A stretch of 64,000 nucleotides of DNA from SIBU01 sp964430335 (GCA_964430335.1 CAYSEN010000003.1:1-64000); one strand, 5' to 3'. Shown: positions 17,476 to 25,815, counted from the first letter of the stretch. The notes: generated by a model not told the origin, from the letters alone. Numbers and translations are program-made.

Positions 17476-17796
17476 ATGGACATCAACGATTTTCACCTGG
17501 TCGGTGGAAACACCGTCCAGAAGGAACCAGATTTTTGGTACAAATTAGAAATGGGGCAACTACGTGATTACTTACGTAGGTTTGTTGATGCGGGACGTGC
17601 CGATCAAGCAAAGAAGATTTTTGCCGGCATTCTGGCAGACCGACTCTATATATGGAGGTGCAAGGGTTGGTGTGGTCAGGGTACTGGAAGCATGGATGCT
17701 CTTGCACGAGCGCTCCGTGATGCTGGTCGTGACGTATTTGGACAAGAAGTCTCCGATAGGATTTTTTCAGATACTACTGATTGTCCTCCGTGTTAG
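17476..17796 (+). CDS. Small protein, function unknown, GC-rich
   Basis: 106 residues from the ATG at 17476. Soluble and rich in charged residues, with Cys pairs near CKGWC and at the C terminus (CPPC). No family recognised. It is divergent from dprA, with a -10-like TAATAT in the short intergenic stretch and a terminator right after the stop. Confidence 0.6.
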   Translation: MDINDFHLVGGNTVQKEPDFWYKLEMGQLRDYLRRFVDAGRADQAKKIFAGILADRLYIWRCKGWCGQGTGSMDALARALRDAGRDVFGQEVSDRIFSDTTDCPPC

Positions 17797-17799
17797 CCA

Positions 17800-17826
17800 C
17801 AAGGCGGTGAATTTCACCGCTTTTTA
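17800..17826 (+). terminator. Terminator of the 106-residue gene
   Basis: AAGGCGGTG, loop aattt, CACCGCTT, then a T-rich run. Confidence 0.7.
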
Positions 17827-17895
17827 CTTTGACGAGGACAAACTTTATTTTTTACGATAATATATACTTATACTTAAATAGTAATCCATTTCACC

Positions 17896-19167
17896 ATGTT
17901 AGATATAAAATTCATAAGAGAGAATAAGGAGGTTGTAAAAATGGGTGCAAAAAAGAAACGTGTCGATGTAGATATCGATGCGCTCTTAACCCTAGACAAT
18001 AGAAGGCGTGAACTCATGGTTTCCACAGAACAGAAGAAAGCTGAACAGAATTCTTTCAATAATAAAATTTCCGGCGCTACTAATTTGGAGGAGAGAGTGA
18101 AAATGATTGCTGAGATGAAAGTAATCAAGGAAGCTTTTCAAAAGGATGAAGAGGAGTTAAAGACAGTTCTAAAGGATTGGCAGGCTTTAATGCTTAAGGT
18201 GCCAAACGTTCCAGACATGTCCGTACCAGAAGGAGAAAGTGACGCCGATAATCAAGAGGTGAAAGTTTGGGGAGATAAAACAAAATTTGATTTCACGCCA
18301 AAAGACCATTTGGAATTGATGACCAATCTTGGAATGGTGGATTTTGAGCGCGGAGCCAAGGTTCACGGTTTTAGAGGTTATTTTTTGACCGGTCCGGGAG
18401 CATTGCTCTCTTTTGCAATTTGGAATTATGCGATGGAGTTTTTTGGTAAAAGAGGCTTCACTCCGATAATTCCACCGGTGATAGTAAGAAAAAGTAATCT
18501 TTATGGTACGGGGCATTTACCTGGAGATGTAGAAGATTTTTATATGACACAAGACGGTGATGCGCTCGCGGGTACAGCGGAAGTTCCTGTTATGGGTTTC
18601 CACTCAGATGAGGTTTTGGATTTTTCAAATTTACCAATCAAGTATTTGGGCTTTTCACCATGCTTTAGAAGAGAGGCAGGAAGCCATAGTAAAGATATTA
18701 AGGGTCTAATTCGTGTTCATGAATTTTACAAGCTTGAACAAGTGATTTTATGTGAGGCCAGTCACGAGACATCTGTAAAATTTCACGAAGAACTCAATCG
18801 CAACACTGAAGAGTTTATTGAATCACTTGGAATTCCATATCATACAGTAGCAAACTGCGGAGGTGATCTTGGTCTAGGGCAAGTTAAGAAATATGATATC
18901 GAGCTTTGGGTTCCACAGGAAAATAAATATCGCGAAATTTCATCAGCTTCTTATTTCCACGACTTTCAGTGTCGACGATTTAATATTCGCTACAAGGATT
19001 CAGAAGGAAAATTGAAGTACGCACACTCTTTAAATTCCACAGCAATCCCTACACCTCGAGTTCTGGTCTCCCTTGTAGAAAATAATCAGCAAGCAGACGG
19101 GTCTGTAAAAATTCCAGAAGTTTTGCAGAAGTATTTTGGTAAGTCTGTAATTTCAAAGGATAGATAG
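17896..19167 (+). CDS. serS: Serine--tRNA ligase
   Basis: Class II synthetase charging tRNA-Ser. 423 residues. The N-terminal coiled-coil arm (about 1-100) that grips the long variable arm precedes the catalytic core, with motif 2 region CFRREAGSHSKDIKGLIRVHEFYKLEQ and motif 3 NSTAIPTPRVLVSLVEN. Normal length. It is followed 9 nt later by an FtsQ-like gene, although a promoter-like sequence spans its stop codon. Confidence 0.95.
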   Translation: MLDIKFIRENKEVVKMGAKKKRVDVDIDALLTLDNRRRELMVSTEQKKAEQNSFNNKISGATNLEERVKMIAEMKVIKEAFQKDEEELKTVLKDWQALMLKVPNVPDMSVPEGESDADNQEVKVWGDKTKFDFTPKDHLELMTNLGMVDFERGAKVHGFRGYFLTGPGALLSFAIWNYAMEFFGKRGFTPIIPPVIVRKSNLYGTGHLPGDVEDFYMTQDGDALAGTAEVPVMGFHSDEVLDFSNLPIKYLGFSPCFRREAGSHSKDIKGLIRVHEFYKLEQVILCEASHETSVKFHEELNRNTEEFIESLGIPYHTVANCGGDLGLGQVKKYDIELWVPQENKYREISSASYFHDFQCRRFNIRYKDSEGKLKYAHSLNSTAIPTPRVLVSLVENNQQADGSVKIPEVLQKYFGKSVISKDR

Positions 19168-19178
19168 TATAAATTGAT
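19162..19178 (+). promoter_or_regulatory. 17-bp promoter-like repeat across the serS stop codon
   Basis: AGATAGTATAAATTGAT contains TATAAA and is identical to 53667-53683, where it also spans the stop codon of the upstream gene. Function as an extended -10 promoter is inferred. Confidence 0.35.
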
Positions 19179-20028
19179 GTTAGGTAGTAGAACCCATAAT
19201 TTAAAATCCGCGAGGCTTGTTGCAAAGCGGAGAAAGATTTTGGTTGGCAAACTGCTGATCACTCTGGTTTCAGTAGGCCTTATTTGGTGGCTTCTTTTTT
19301 ATGTGTCACATTTAAAGACTTTTTTGATAGATAATGTTGAGGTTAGTGGCAATGTTACTTTGTCACAGACAGAAATTCAGGGTTTAGCTTCGGGTTTTTT
19401 AACAGGAGATTATTTTTTTACTTTTCCTAAGTCTGGAATATTTTTTTATCCCAAAAAGGAAATTGCTGACCGAATTATAAATACCTATCCAGTTATAAAA
19501 GACTTGGATATTAAATTCAAGAGTTTTCACGAAATTTCGATTTTGATAAATGAACGTAAGGTTGAGTATCTTTTCTGTCAAAATGACTTAGAAGTTTCAG
19601 GAAAACAAGAAAAGTCTGAATCCTGTTATGCTTTAGATTCGTCTGGGTTTAATTTCGCTAAATATTCCGAAGTATCGACAACCACAAGTAGTTTTATAAA
19701 GTTCTATCCTAAAGATAATATAGATAATCCTGTTGGAAAAAATTATTTTTCGGAAATCTTTTTCAGCAAATTAGCGGTATTTGTAAAAGCACTTAGCGAC
19801 AATGGTATGCAGTTGTCACGTATTTCAGAAAAGACACCGGTTGATTTTGAAGGACTATTTGAAAAAGGCCAGCGAGTATTGTTTTCTAGAGATACGGATT
19901 TGATAAAAGCGATTGATAACCTAAAAACAATTATCGAAAGTAAAGAGTTCGGTGGACCTCAAGCTTTTCAAAAAATCGATTACATAGATATGCGTTTCGG
20001 TAATAAGATTTTCTATAAATCTAAGTAA
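19177..20028 (+). CDS. ftsQ: FtsQ/DivIB-like cell division protein
   Basis: About 283 residues. A basic N terminus is followed by one membrane helix (LLITLVSVGLIWWLLFYV, about 26-44), then a POTRA-like segment starting FLIDNVEVSGNVTLSQTEI, and a beta-rich extracytoplasmic part. This layout is that of FtsQ/DivIB, which links early and late division proteins. Sequence similarity is weak, so the name rests on topology and the POTRA pattern. The usual ftsA/ftsZ neighbours are absent. Confidence 0.6.
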   Translation: MLGSRTHNLKSARLVAKRRKILVGKLLITLVSVGLIWWLLFYVSHLKTFLIDNVEVSGNVTLSQTEIQGLASGFLTGDYFFTFPKSGIFFYPKKEIADRIINTYPVIKDLDIKFKSFHEISILINERKVEYLFCQNDLEVSGKQEKSESCYALDSSGFNFAKYSEVSTTTSSFIKFYPKDNIDNPVGKNYFSEIFFSKLAVFVKALSDNGMQLSRISEKTPVDFEGLFEKGQRVLFSRDTDLIKAIDNLKTIIESKEFGGPQAFQKIDYIDMRFGNKIFYKSK

Positions 20029-20047
20029 ATTGTTATTAACAGTGTTT

Positions 20048-20177
20048 TTGACTACAGTGGTGGTTTTTTGCTATAATATTTTGAGCAGTAAGTAACGAAG
20101 CGGAATGAAATAATTAACCGCACAATCGGTCGAAACTGCTGCACGATATTGAAAATTACAAATCATTTTTTACTGAT
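20048..20177 (+). promoter_or_regulatory. Promoter and structured leader of khpA
   Basis: TTGACT (20048-20053), 18 nt, TATAAT (20072-20077). The roughly 95-nt leader can form nested stems AGCAGT/ACTGCT and GCGG/CCGC. Because the gene encodes an RNA-binding protein, autoregulation through this fold is possible, but it is only inferred. Confidence 0.5.
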
Positions 20178-20495
20178 ATGAAACAAGAAGGTGATGTTAC
20201 TTTTCTTGAGTATGTTGTAAAAGCTCTTGTAGACAATCCAAACGATGTAAAAGTCGTTCGAACTGTCGATGAGATGGGCGTACTTCTAACTCTTTCTCTT
20301 AATCCTGCGGATATGGGAAAGATTATTGGTCGAATGGGTAATACAGCAAAGGCAATCAGAACTTTGCTACGAGTTGTTGGAATGAAAAACAATGCTCGAG
20401 TTAACCTAAAGATCAACGAACCAGAAGGTGCTGCTCCACGAGAGATGAAGACAACAAAGACTGTTGATGAAGCAATGGAAGATCTTAAGATCTAA
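20178..20495 (+). CDS. khpA: KH-domain RNA-binding protein KhpA
   Basis: 105 residues with one KH domain carrying the GRMG (GXXG) loop in LNPADMGKIIGRMGNTAKAIRTLLR. KhpA proteins bind many RNAs and affect division and translation. This one has a longer acidic C-terminal tail than the usual 75-80 residues. The common rpsP-khpA-rimM-trmD operon is broken here: trmD lies downstream, but a minus-strand small gene separates the two. Confidence 0.85.
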   Translation: MKQEGDVTFLEYVVKALVDNPNDVKVVRTVDEMGVLLTLSLNPADMGKIIGRMGNTAKAIRTLLRVVGMKNNARVNLKINEPEGAAPREMKTTKTVDEAMEDLKI

Positions 20496-20502
20496 CTATA
20501 AA

Positions 20503-20541
20503 AAGAAAACCGGCGGGCGCTAGCGCCCGCCGGTTTTCTTT
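20503..20541 (+). terminator. khpA terminator
   Basis: AAAACCGGCGGGCGC, loop ta, GCGCCCGCCGGTTTT. Very GC-rich perfect stem with A and T tracts on both sides. Confidence 0.85.
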
Positions 20542-20547
20542 TTGTAA

Positions 20548-20575
20548 ATAAAAAAGCCATCGATCTATTTCAATG
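20548..20575 (-). terminator. Terminator of the minus-strand 146-residue gene
   Basis: On the minus strand GCCATTGAA...ATGGC is followed by TTTTTT. It overlaps the stop codon of the gene. Confidence 0.6.
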
Positions 20576-21005
20576 GCTCGTATTCCATTATTTTGAGAAA
20601 GGCGAGTGAGGGCTGATTTCTTTCGTACTTCGGCCAAGCCACAGATGCTCCCTTTTGTGATAGTGACGAAGCAATCATCGCTAGCCACAATGACTCTTGT
20701 CTCGAAGGGCGAGTGAAAAAGTGAAAGAAGACAGTTGTCAGGTGCATTGATACCGCCACCTTGGCAATAATTTTTCGACTTGGAACAAATGGGTTTGGAA
20801 CCTCCGTTCTGAATCGAACCATCATGCCGTCTGGCGTCCATGTCTGATTTTCCTCGAGTCTGTATGCGCTCAATATTGCGAGCGCCACCTTATCCGCCTC
20901 ATCATTGAGAGCTGTAAGGCTCGGAACACGATTGTTCTCGATTGCTTTGATAAGAAAGAACATCACGCAGGTTAGTGCAACCGCGGTAAAACTGATAATT
21001 AGCAT
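20565..21005 (-). CDS. Membrane-anchored small protein, function unknown
   Basis: 146 residues. The N terminus is a hydrophobic helix (LIISFTAVALTCVMFFLI) followed by a soluble domain with no recognised family. Promoter TTGACA, 17 nt, TAAATT lies upstream on the minus strand. It sits between khpA and trmD as an independent unit, GC-richer than both, and appears to split an otherwise conserved operon. Confidence 0.6.
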   Translation of the reverse strand: MLIISFTAVALTCVMFFLIKAIENNRVPSLTALNDEADKVALAILSAYRLEENQTWTPDGMMVRFRTEVPNPFVPSRKIIAKVAVSMHLTTVFFHFFTRPSRQESLWLAMIASSLSQKGASVAWPKYERNQPSLAFLKIMEYEPLK

Positions 21006-21123
21006 AGTTATCCGTGTTGTGGTCTGGACTAGAATTTACCTTGATTTATGGGTTGTGTCAAAATTTTAAAAAAATTGTTTTGACAAATCTAAATATTTGT
21101 TATATCTTGCAGTGACAAACAAA

Positions 21124-21792
21124 ATGAATTTTCATGTAATCACATTATTTCCGGGCGCATTTGATTCGTATTTAGGCGAGTCGATTTTGAAGCGCGCGAT
21201 TGAGGATAAGAAAATAAAGGTAAAATTCTACAATCCACGCGATTTTGCAGATAATAAGCATGACCGTATAGATAGAAAGCCGTACGGCGGTGGACCTGGA
21301 ATGGTTATACAGGCCGAGCCAGTAATAAAGGCGATAGAAGAGTCTTTGAAAAGTGTTAGAAAAAAACTTAAAACTAAGAACTACAAACTTTCAACTAAAA
21401 TCATTTGGCTTAGTCCCTCTGGTGAGCAATTTACAAACGAGTATGCTAAAAAAACGGTTAAGAAATATAAGGACATAATTATCATTTGCGGTCGCTATGA
21501 GGGAATTGATGCTCGTGTAAAAAAGGCATTTAAGGTGGAAGAAATTTCCGTCGGTCCTTTTGTTTTGACTGGTGGGGAGTTACCAGCAATGCTTATGATT
21601 GATGTTATTTCTCGACAGGTTGAAGGAGTGTTAGGTGATTTTAATTCCTTAGAAGAATCGAGAGTTTCAAGTCCAGATGTTTATACTCGACCAGAAATTT
21701 TTAAATATAAAGGTAAAAAACTCCGAGTTCCGAAAATTTTACTTTCAGGCCACAGGGCAAAAATTGAAGAGTGGAAGGCAGGTAAAAGATAA
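21124..21792 (+). CDS. trmD: tRNA (guanine37-N1)-methyltransferase
   Basis: SAM-dependent SPOUT methyltransferase that methylates G37 and prevents frameshifting. 222 residues from MNFHVITLFPGAFDSYL. It has the knot motifs KPYGGGPGMV, IIICGRYEGIDARV and the TGGELPAMLMIDVISR segment, and the C-terminal HRAKIEEWK. Around residues 79-92 it carries KKLKTKNYKLSTK, encoded by a low-complexity repeat that also occurs in uvrC and in intergenic DNA. The start is placed at 21124 because nine upstream codons overlap promoter-like sequence. Confidence 0.93.
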   Translation: MNFHVITLFPGAFDSYLGESILKRAIEDKKIKVKFYNPRDFADNKHDRIDRKPYGGGPGMVIQAEPVIKAIEESLKSVRKKLKTKNYKLSTKIIWLSPSGEQFTNEYAKKTVKKYKDIIIICGRYEGIDARVKKAFKVEEISVGPFVLTGGELPAMLMIDVISRQVEGVLGDFNSLEESRVSSPDVYTRPEIFKYKGKKLRVPKILLSGHRAKIEEWKAGKR

Positions 21793-22491
21793 TTACTGTA
21801 TTTCGTAGATCACGTCTTTACGTTCTACGATGATTTTCCATTTGTTTAGTTTAGCAATTCTATATAGTTGAGCGTTTGGGTTAAAACAGATCGGATTTTC
21901 CACAAGCTCTAGCATCGGAATATCTCCTTCGGTATCACCAACACCAATAGAACCCTTAAGTGTAAGGTTTTCCTTCGAAACCGCTCGACGTACTATATTT
22001 GCTTTGTTTGCGATTAAGTGAAGATCTACCACTTCGCCCGTAAATTTGTCTGACGGGCCGAGCTCGTAAAATCTTCCATATATTTTATTAAAACCTAATC
22101 TTTTACAAAAAGCGTCTAACATTCCTTTTGGTGATTGCGAAATGGCTAGCAGGAAATAACCTTTTTTCTTTAAAATTTTAACTAAATCCCTTGTGTATCT
22201 GTATACTTTGTCTTTGTGATAAGTCGCCACTTCATTGCCAATTCTTTCAAATTCCTTGTAGTCAGTTCCTTTTAAATGAGCTGTAAAGGCTTTAATGACT
22301 GAGCTTATGTATTTTTCGTAGGTTCCTTTGCGGTTAACCCAAGCGTTGTAATCATCAATGTACATTTTCCTACAGCTATTTGGAAAAATGTTTTGTTTTA
22401 CAAGTTCCTCAACAAGTTCAATGAACAAGCTAGAACGAAAGATTGTGCCGTCTATATCAAAAATCGCGACTTTTCTCTTTGATTGAATCAT
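21793..22491 (-). CDS. HAD-IB family phosphatase
   Basis: 232 residues with HAD motif I DIDGTIF (aspartate nucleophile), motif II around LLAISQS, and motif III/IV GVGDTEGDIPML. The helical cap between motifs I and II is that of subclass IB, the SerB type. The substrate cannot be told from sequence. The gene overlaps the upstream Nudix gene by 4 nt (ATGA), so the two form a translationally coupled pair, a plausible nucleotide or phosphosugar clean-up unit. Confidence 0.8.
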   Translation of the reverse strand: MIQSKRKVAIFDIDGTIFRSSLFIELVEELVKQNIFPNSCRKMYIDDYNAWVNRKGTYEKYISSVIKAFTAHLKGTDYKEFERIGNEVATYHKDKVYRYTRDLVKILKKKGYFLLAISQSPKGMLDAFCKRLGFNKIYGRFYELGPSDKFTGEVVDLHLIANKANIVRRAVSKENLTLKGSIGVGDTEGDIPMLELVENPICFNPNAQLYRIAKLNKWKIIVERKDVIYEIQ

Positions 22492-22934
22492 TTTTGTAAT
22501 TTCTCTTTATATTTATCTAGAAAGATTGGAAGTTGGGAATGTAGGGGCGTTGGTAGGGAATTTGAAGGAAACCATTTTACTTCTTCGAACTTTTCAGGCT
22601 CACCATTTTTTACTTTTTTTCTATCCACTAAAACTTTGAAATCTAATGAAATCCAGTGAGTTTTTATCCCGTTATTTTCTCTGTGAACATCTCTGTATCC
22701 TAGAAATTCAAAATCCAAAACATCGGTACAGTATTCTTCTTTAATTTCATTTTTTAAATTTTCTTCTACTTGTGCACCAAACTCGAGTCCTCCGCCACCT
22801 ATGTCCCATTTTCCTTGTTCGTCCCGGCACTTTGGACCACGTTTTTGCATAACAACATTACCTTTTCCGTCGTGGCAATAAAAGACAGTTGTTACTCCGG
22901 TATAATCGACACCTTTCTTTATTTCTGAATTCAT
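22488..22934 (-). CDS. Nudix hydrolase
   Basis: 148 residues. The Nudix box is GGLEFGAQVEENLKNEIKEEY. The usual RE pair preceding the metal-binding EE is replaced by NE, while the EE pair is kept. Family members hydrolyse nucleoside diphosphates linked to another moiety. It overlaps the downstream HAD phosphatase. Confidence 0.8.
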   Translation of the reverse strand: MNSEIKKGVDYTGVTTVFYCHDGKGNVVMQKRGPKCRDEQGKWDIGGGGLEFGAQVEENLKNEIKEEYCTDVLDFEFLGYRDVHRENNGIKTHWISLDFKVLVDRKKVKNGEPEKFEEVKWFPSNSLPTPLHSQLPIFLDKYKEKLQK

Positions 22935-22979
22935 AGTTATAGATGATTCTACAATTTTAATAATAAAATTGCACTGGAT

Positions 22980-23009
22980 TTGACATGTTATACATTGCGG
23001 AGCTACTAT
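22980..23009 (+). promoter_or_regulatory. Promoter of the large structured RNA
   Basis: TTGACA (22980-22985), 18-nt spacer, TACTAT (23004-23009). It is followed by a structured, gene-poor stretch ending in a terminator. Confidence 0.65.
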
Positions 23010-23015
23010 TTACAC

Positions 23016-23484
23016 AGAGCTTTTGGCCAGCGGTCCATACTCCTGAGTTCAACTAGGCTTTCGCCTGGTATCTGTTCGGGACCGCTGGCCTCGATTTAAG
23101 GTTAGGTTCGCCTTACCTCCTACGAGGGAAACATGTCTCTCGCCGACGTTCGTGGGACTTCACACCCACTTACCGAATCGTAGGAGTCCACGCGGGCTAG
23201 ACCTGTACTGGCAACCGGCCAACCTTCTCCGAGTTGCATCTGATGAAGGCGGTGTGTACACCGGTTGCCAGTACGAACTTTGTAAGTCTTGACCTACAGT
23301 GTTCGGCTAGCGTCATTCGTCTCGATGACGAGCCCCCGACTTGGGCAAACGCTAGTTCTGTACGGTCGACGGGAACCGACGGTCGGTTTTTCGAGGGTTG
23401 TTGCTATGTCTGAAGCAACGTCCGATCGTCGGTTCCTCACTTTACCCACAAGCCAGCTCACAACGAGACTGGCTTGATTTTTTT
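23016..23484 (+). ncRNA. Large structured RNA candidate, about 470 nt
   Basis: Between a good promoter and a terminator there is no convincing gene but a chain of long perfect stems: 23025-23036/23079-23090 (12 bp), 23117-23125/23178-23186 (9 bp), 23205-23218/23261-23274 (14 bp), 23307-23313/23349-23355 (7 bp) and 23372-23386/23422-23436 (14 of 15, plus one G-U). Most enclose smaller hairpins. The terminator is AAGCCAG/CTGGCTT plus T tract (23450-23484). I see neither the RNase P RNA universal ACAGAA context nor a tmRNA tRNA-like end. GC content is far above the surroundings. A 56-codon ORF starts within it (ATG at 23242) but crosses the best stem. The function is unknown. Confidence 0.65.
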
Positions 23485-23517
23485 ATTTCGTGTAATACAA
23501 TCAAGTGACAATTTAAA

Positions 23518-23620
23518 AGTTATCAAGAGGATGGTTAGAGTAATTGGCTCGCCTGACCCATCCAGCAACCCTCAAAGGAGAAGGTGCTCAACCCAATCCC
23601 GAAAGGGAAAGATAAGTCGA
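23518..23620 (+). promoter_or_regulatory. SAM-I clan riboswitch
   Basis: The TTATCAAGAG start, GATGG/CCATCC P2, GCAACC, GGTGCTCAACCCAATCCC and GGGAAAGATAAG reproduce the core of the SAM-I family (P1 TTATC/GATAA). It lies upstream of metK, a classic target. Assignment to SAM-I versus SAM-IV would need a covariance model. Confidence 0.88.
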
Positions 23621-23659
23621 CCAATCTTTCTCTCTTGGAGAAGGATTTTGTTTTATAGG

Positions 23660-23794
23660 ATCCTGTAGTAGAAAATGGTGTTGCTATTTTCTCCACAGGA
23701 TACATATAAAATTAGAAAGTTTACAATTATAAGATTAATTTAAAAATGAATAAGTTTGCTTTATAGCAAACGACACCATTTTTCACTACAGGAT
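23660..23794 (+). promoter_or_regulatory. Expression platform with competing hairpins over the metK start
   Basis: The segment 23660-23684 can pair either with the nearby 23683-23701 or with 23773-23794, which contains the first bases of the metK ATG. The distal pairing is about 20 bp with two mismatches. A small hairpin GTTTGC/GCAAAC lies between. This looks like a switch between an open and a closed start site. The core GTAGTAGAA...TTCACTAC also occurs before ychF. Confidence 0.55.
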
Positions 23795-24857
23795 GAGTAA
23801 GAATTTAAGAGATACATACACAGTTGAAAGTGTAACATCTGGTCATCCAGACAAGGTCTGCGATCAGATTTCAGATGCAATCCTTGATGCATGTTTAGCG
23901 CAGGATCCGAAAAGTCGAGTTGCTGTTGAGACGTTTGGAAGCCATGGTCATTTGGTACTTGGAGGAGAGGTTACTACCAAAGCAAAGGTAAACTACAAAA
24001 AAATTGCATCTGATGTTTACAAGAGTATCGGTTACACGACTAAACTTGATATTCAAGTTTTTATCGTACAGCAATCTCCAGATATCGCTCAGGGAGTTGA
24101 TACAGGAGGAGCAGGAGATCAGGGAATTATGTACGGATTTGCCACAAATGAGACTCCAGAATATTTACCTCTTGGGGTTGTGCTTGTCCACAAGCTTGCG
24201 AAAGGTTTGGAAAAATTAAGGACCAGTGGGAAAGTGAAGTGGTTAAAACCAGATGGTAAAACTCAGATTACTTTCCACGAAGGTAAAATTCGAACAGTGC
24301 TCGTGTCTTGCCAGCATGATAAGAAAATTACTCACGCTGAAATCAAACAGACCCTTATTGATAAGTTGATAAGACCAACCTTAGGAAAAATCGCTGACGA
24401 AGTTGAGATTTTGGTAAATCCAACTGGTTCATTTGTTCAAGGAGGTTTTGAGGCGGACGCTGGACTAACTGGAAGAAAAATCATTGTTGATACCTACGGC
24501 GGACTTGTGCCACACGGAGGTGGATGTTTTTCTGGAAAGGATTTGACCAAAGTTGACCGATCAGGAGCATACATGTGCCGATACGTCGCAAAAAATCTAG
24601 TGGCCAATGGTTTTGCAAATGAGTGTATGGTTTCTGTTGCATACGCGATAGGACACATTGATCCTCTAATGGTTTATGCAGTCGATGAAAATGGAAAGGA
24701 TTTGTCTGATATTGTAAACAAGCATTTTGATTTCAGACCAAGAAAAATAATTGAAAGACTGAAATTACAGAGACCAATTTACCAACAGACAGCAGCTTAC
24801 GGACATTTTGGAAAGTCTAGTTTGCCTTGGGAGAAGATTGTAAAACTGAAAAATTAG
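23793..24857 (+). CDS. metK: S-adenosylmethionine synthetase
   Basis: Makes SAM from methionine and ATP. 354 residues with TSGHPDKVCDQISDAILD at the N terminus, the GAGDQGIMYG hexapeptide region, and the P-loop-like GGCFSGKDLTKVDRSGAY. Slightly shorter than the usual 380-400. Preceded by a SAM riboswitch, so expression is expected to fall when SAM is abundant. Confidence 0.95.
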   Translation: MSKNLRDTYTVESVTSGHPDKVCDQISDAILDACLAQDPKSRVAVETFGSHGHLVLGGEVTTKAKVNYKKIASDVYKSIGYTTKLDIQVFIVQQSPDIAQGVDTGGAGDQGIMYGFATNETPEYLPLGVVLVHKLAKGLEKLRTSGKVKWLKPDGKTQITFHEGKIRTVLVSCQHDKKITHAEIKQTLIDKLIRPTLGKIADEVEILVNPTGSFVQGGFEADAGLTGRKIIVDTYGGLVPHGGGCFSGKDLTKVDRSGAYMCRYVAKNLVANGFANECMVSVAYAIGHIDPLMVYAVDENGKDLSDIVNKHFDFRPRKIIERLKLQRPIYQQTAAYGHFGKSSLPWEKIVKLKN

Positions 24858-24858
24858 A

Positions 24859-24957
24859 ATCAGGAATCAGGAATTAAGAATAATGATTAAGAAAGAAGCC
24901 CCGGCCGCCAAAGGCGGCCGGGGCTTCTTAATTCCTAATTCCTTATTCTTGATTCTA
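24859..24957. terminator. metK terminator with flanking inverted repeats
   Basis: Core AAGAAGCCCCGGCCGCC, loop aaa, and its exact complement (24893-24931). Outside this, the AT-rich sequences GAATCAGGAATTAAGAATAA and TTATTCTTGATTCTA repeat in inverted orientation, extending the palindrome to nearly 100 bp. Confidence 0.8.
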
Positions 24958-25476
24958 TTTTACTATTATTATTCCCTGATACTTTGGAGTATTTAGACCT
25001 GAGTTTAGGTTGTAGTAAGACCAAGCTCCTGCCTTTGTGAAGGCAAAGAAGAATTTACCTCCTTTTCCTAGTGGACCTGATTCCTGTGAGAATCCTGGAT
25101 ATGTGTTTTCAGGCTTATCTGTGGCTCCATGAATAATCATGGCCATGTCACTTGAGTTAAGGAATTCAACACTTTCTCCAACTTTTACTTCTAGTATAAG
25201 TGGGCTAAAACCTTTTGGGGTTAGCTGAACAACATTACCAGTCGGTTTTTTAACTGTAGTGGTTTTTGTTGCGGTTGTTTTTGTTGTAGCGGTTTTGGTT
25301 GTAACTGCTGGAGTTACTGGTGACTCTTCCTTTGTCACAGTTTCCGCAACCTCAGTCTTTTCAGTATTGTCTACTGGTGTCTCGGTCTTACCACCTTTTC
25401 TTGCGATTAGGATAAGTCCAATTATCACAACAACGCCGACAAGTCCCCAAACCCACTTTGTTTTATCATTTTCCAT
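24955..25476 (-). CDS. Membrane-anchored cupredoxin-like protein
   Basis: 173 residues: an N-terminal membrane helix (WVWGLVGVVVIIGLILIA), a Thr/Lys-rich linker of about 60 residues, then a plastocyanin-type beta domain (VVQLTPKGFSPLILEVKVGESVEFLN ... MIIHGATD ... AWSYYNLNSG). The first histidine ligand position is present (IIHG). The loop that normally carries Cys and the second His reads SYYNLNSG, so a standard type 1 copper site seems lost. It may be a structural or adhesive cupredoxin fold on the outer face of the membrane. Confidence 0.7.
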   Translation of the reverse strand: MENDKTKWVWGLVGVVVIIGLILIARKGGKTETPVDNTEKTEVAETVTKEESPVTPAVTTKTATTKTTATKTTTVKKPTGNVVQLTPKGFSPLILEVKVGESVEFLNSSDMAMIIHGATDKPENTYPGFSQESGPLGKGGKFFFAFTKAGAWSYYNLNSGLNTPKYQGIIIVK

Positions 25477-25575
25477 TTTAATAGTCTGTTATTTATATAA
25501 TATTAACGACTGGCCTATTGTACCATTGTTTCGTCAAAAAGGGAAGAGCTAGAGGTCGGATATGTTAACAGGTTT

Positions 25576-25815
25576 GACTTTTTTAGACTCATTTTATATG
25601 ATGTTTTTACATGAAATCGGTTAACTATAGCAAATTCTTCTTTTATAGCTTTTGGACATCTATGTCCAGAGTTCATTCCTGCTATCGTTAAAACTTCTCA
25701 AATACAACGATATTAGAAACGAGCTCTGGACGGAGCTCGTTTCTTTTTCGCTACTCCGCGTGGAGATGGGCGACAAATTTGTTCATTCACATGACGGTGA
25801 AAAATTGGAGCAATT
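25576..25815 (+). promoter_or_regulatory. Promoter and attenuator-like leader of the DAHP synthase gene
   Basis: TTGACT, 17 nt, TATGAT around 25577-25605. About 110 nt downstream a perfect hairpin GAAACGAGCTC/GAGCTCGTTTC followed by TTTTT (25715-25746) lies before the gene. A nine-codon ORF (MSRVHSCYR) starts in the leader. A terminator between promoter and gene suggests attenuation or a separate small RNA. I see no run of aromatic codons. Confidence 0.45.

Noticed and set aside
23242..23412. 56-codon ORF inside the structured RNA
   Set aside because: It runs through a 14-bp perfect stem and other pairings, which would be an odd coincidence for coding sequence. It is kept only as an alternative in the RNA entry.
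23016..23484. RNase P RNA or tmRNA as identity of the large RNA
   Set aside because: I could not find the ACAGAA-type universal segment of RNase P RNA nor a tRNA-like 5'/3' pair with T-arm as in tmRNA.
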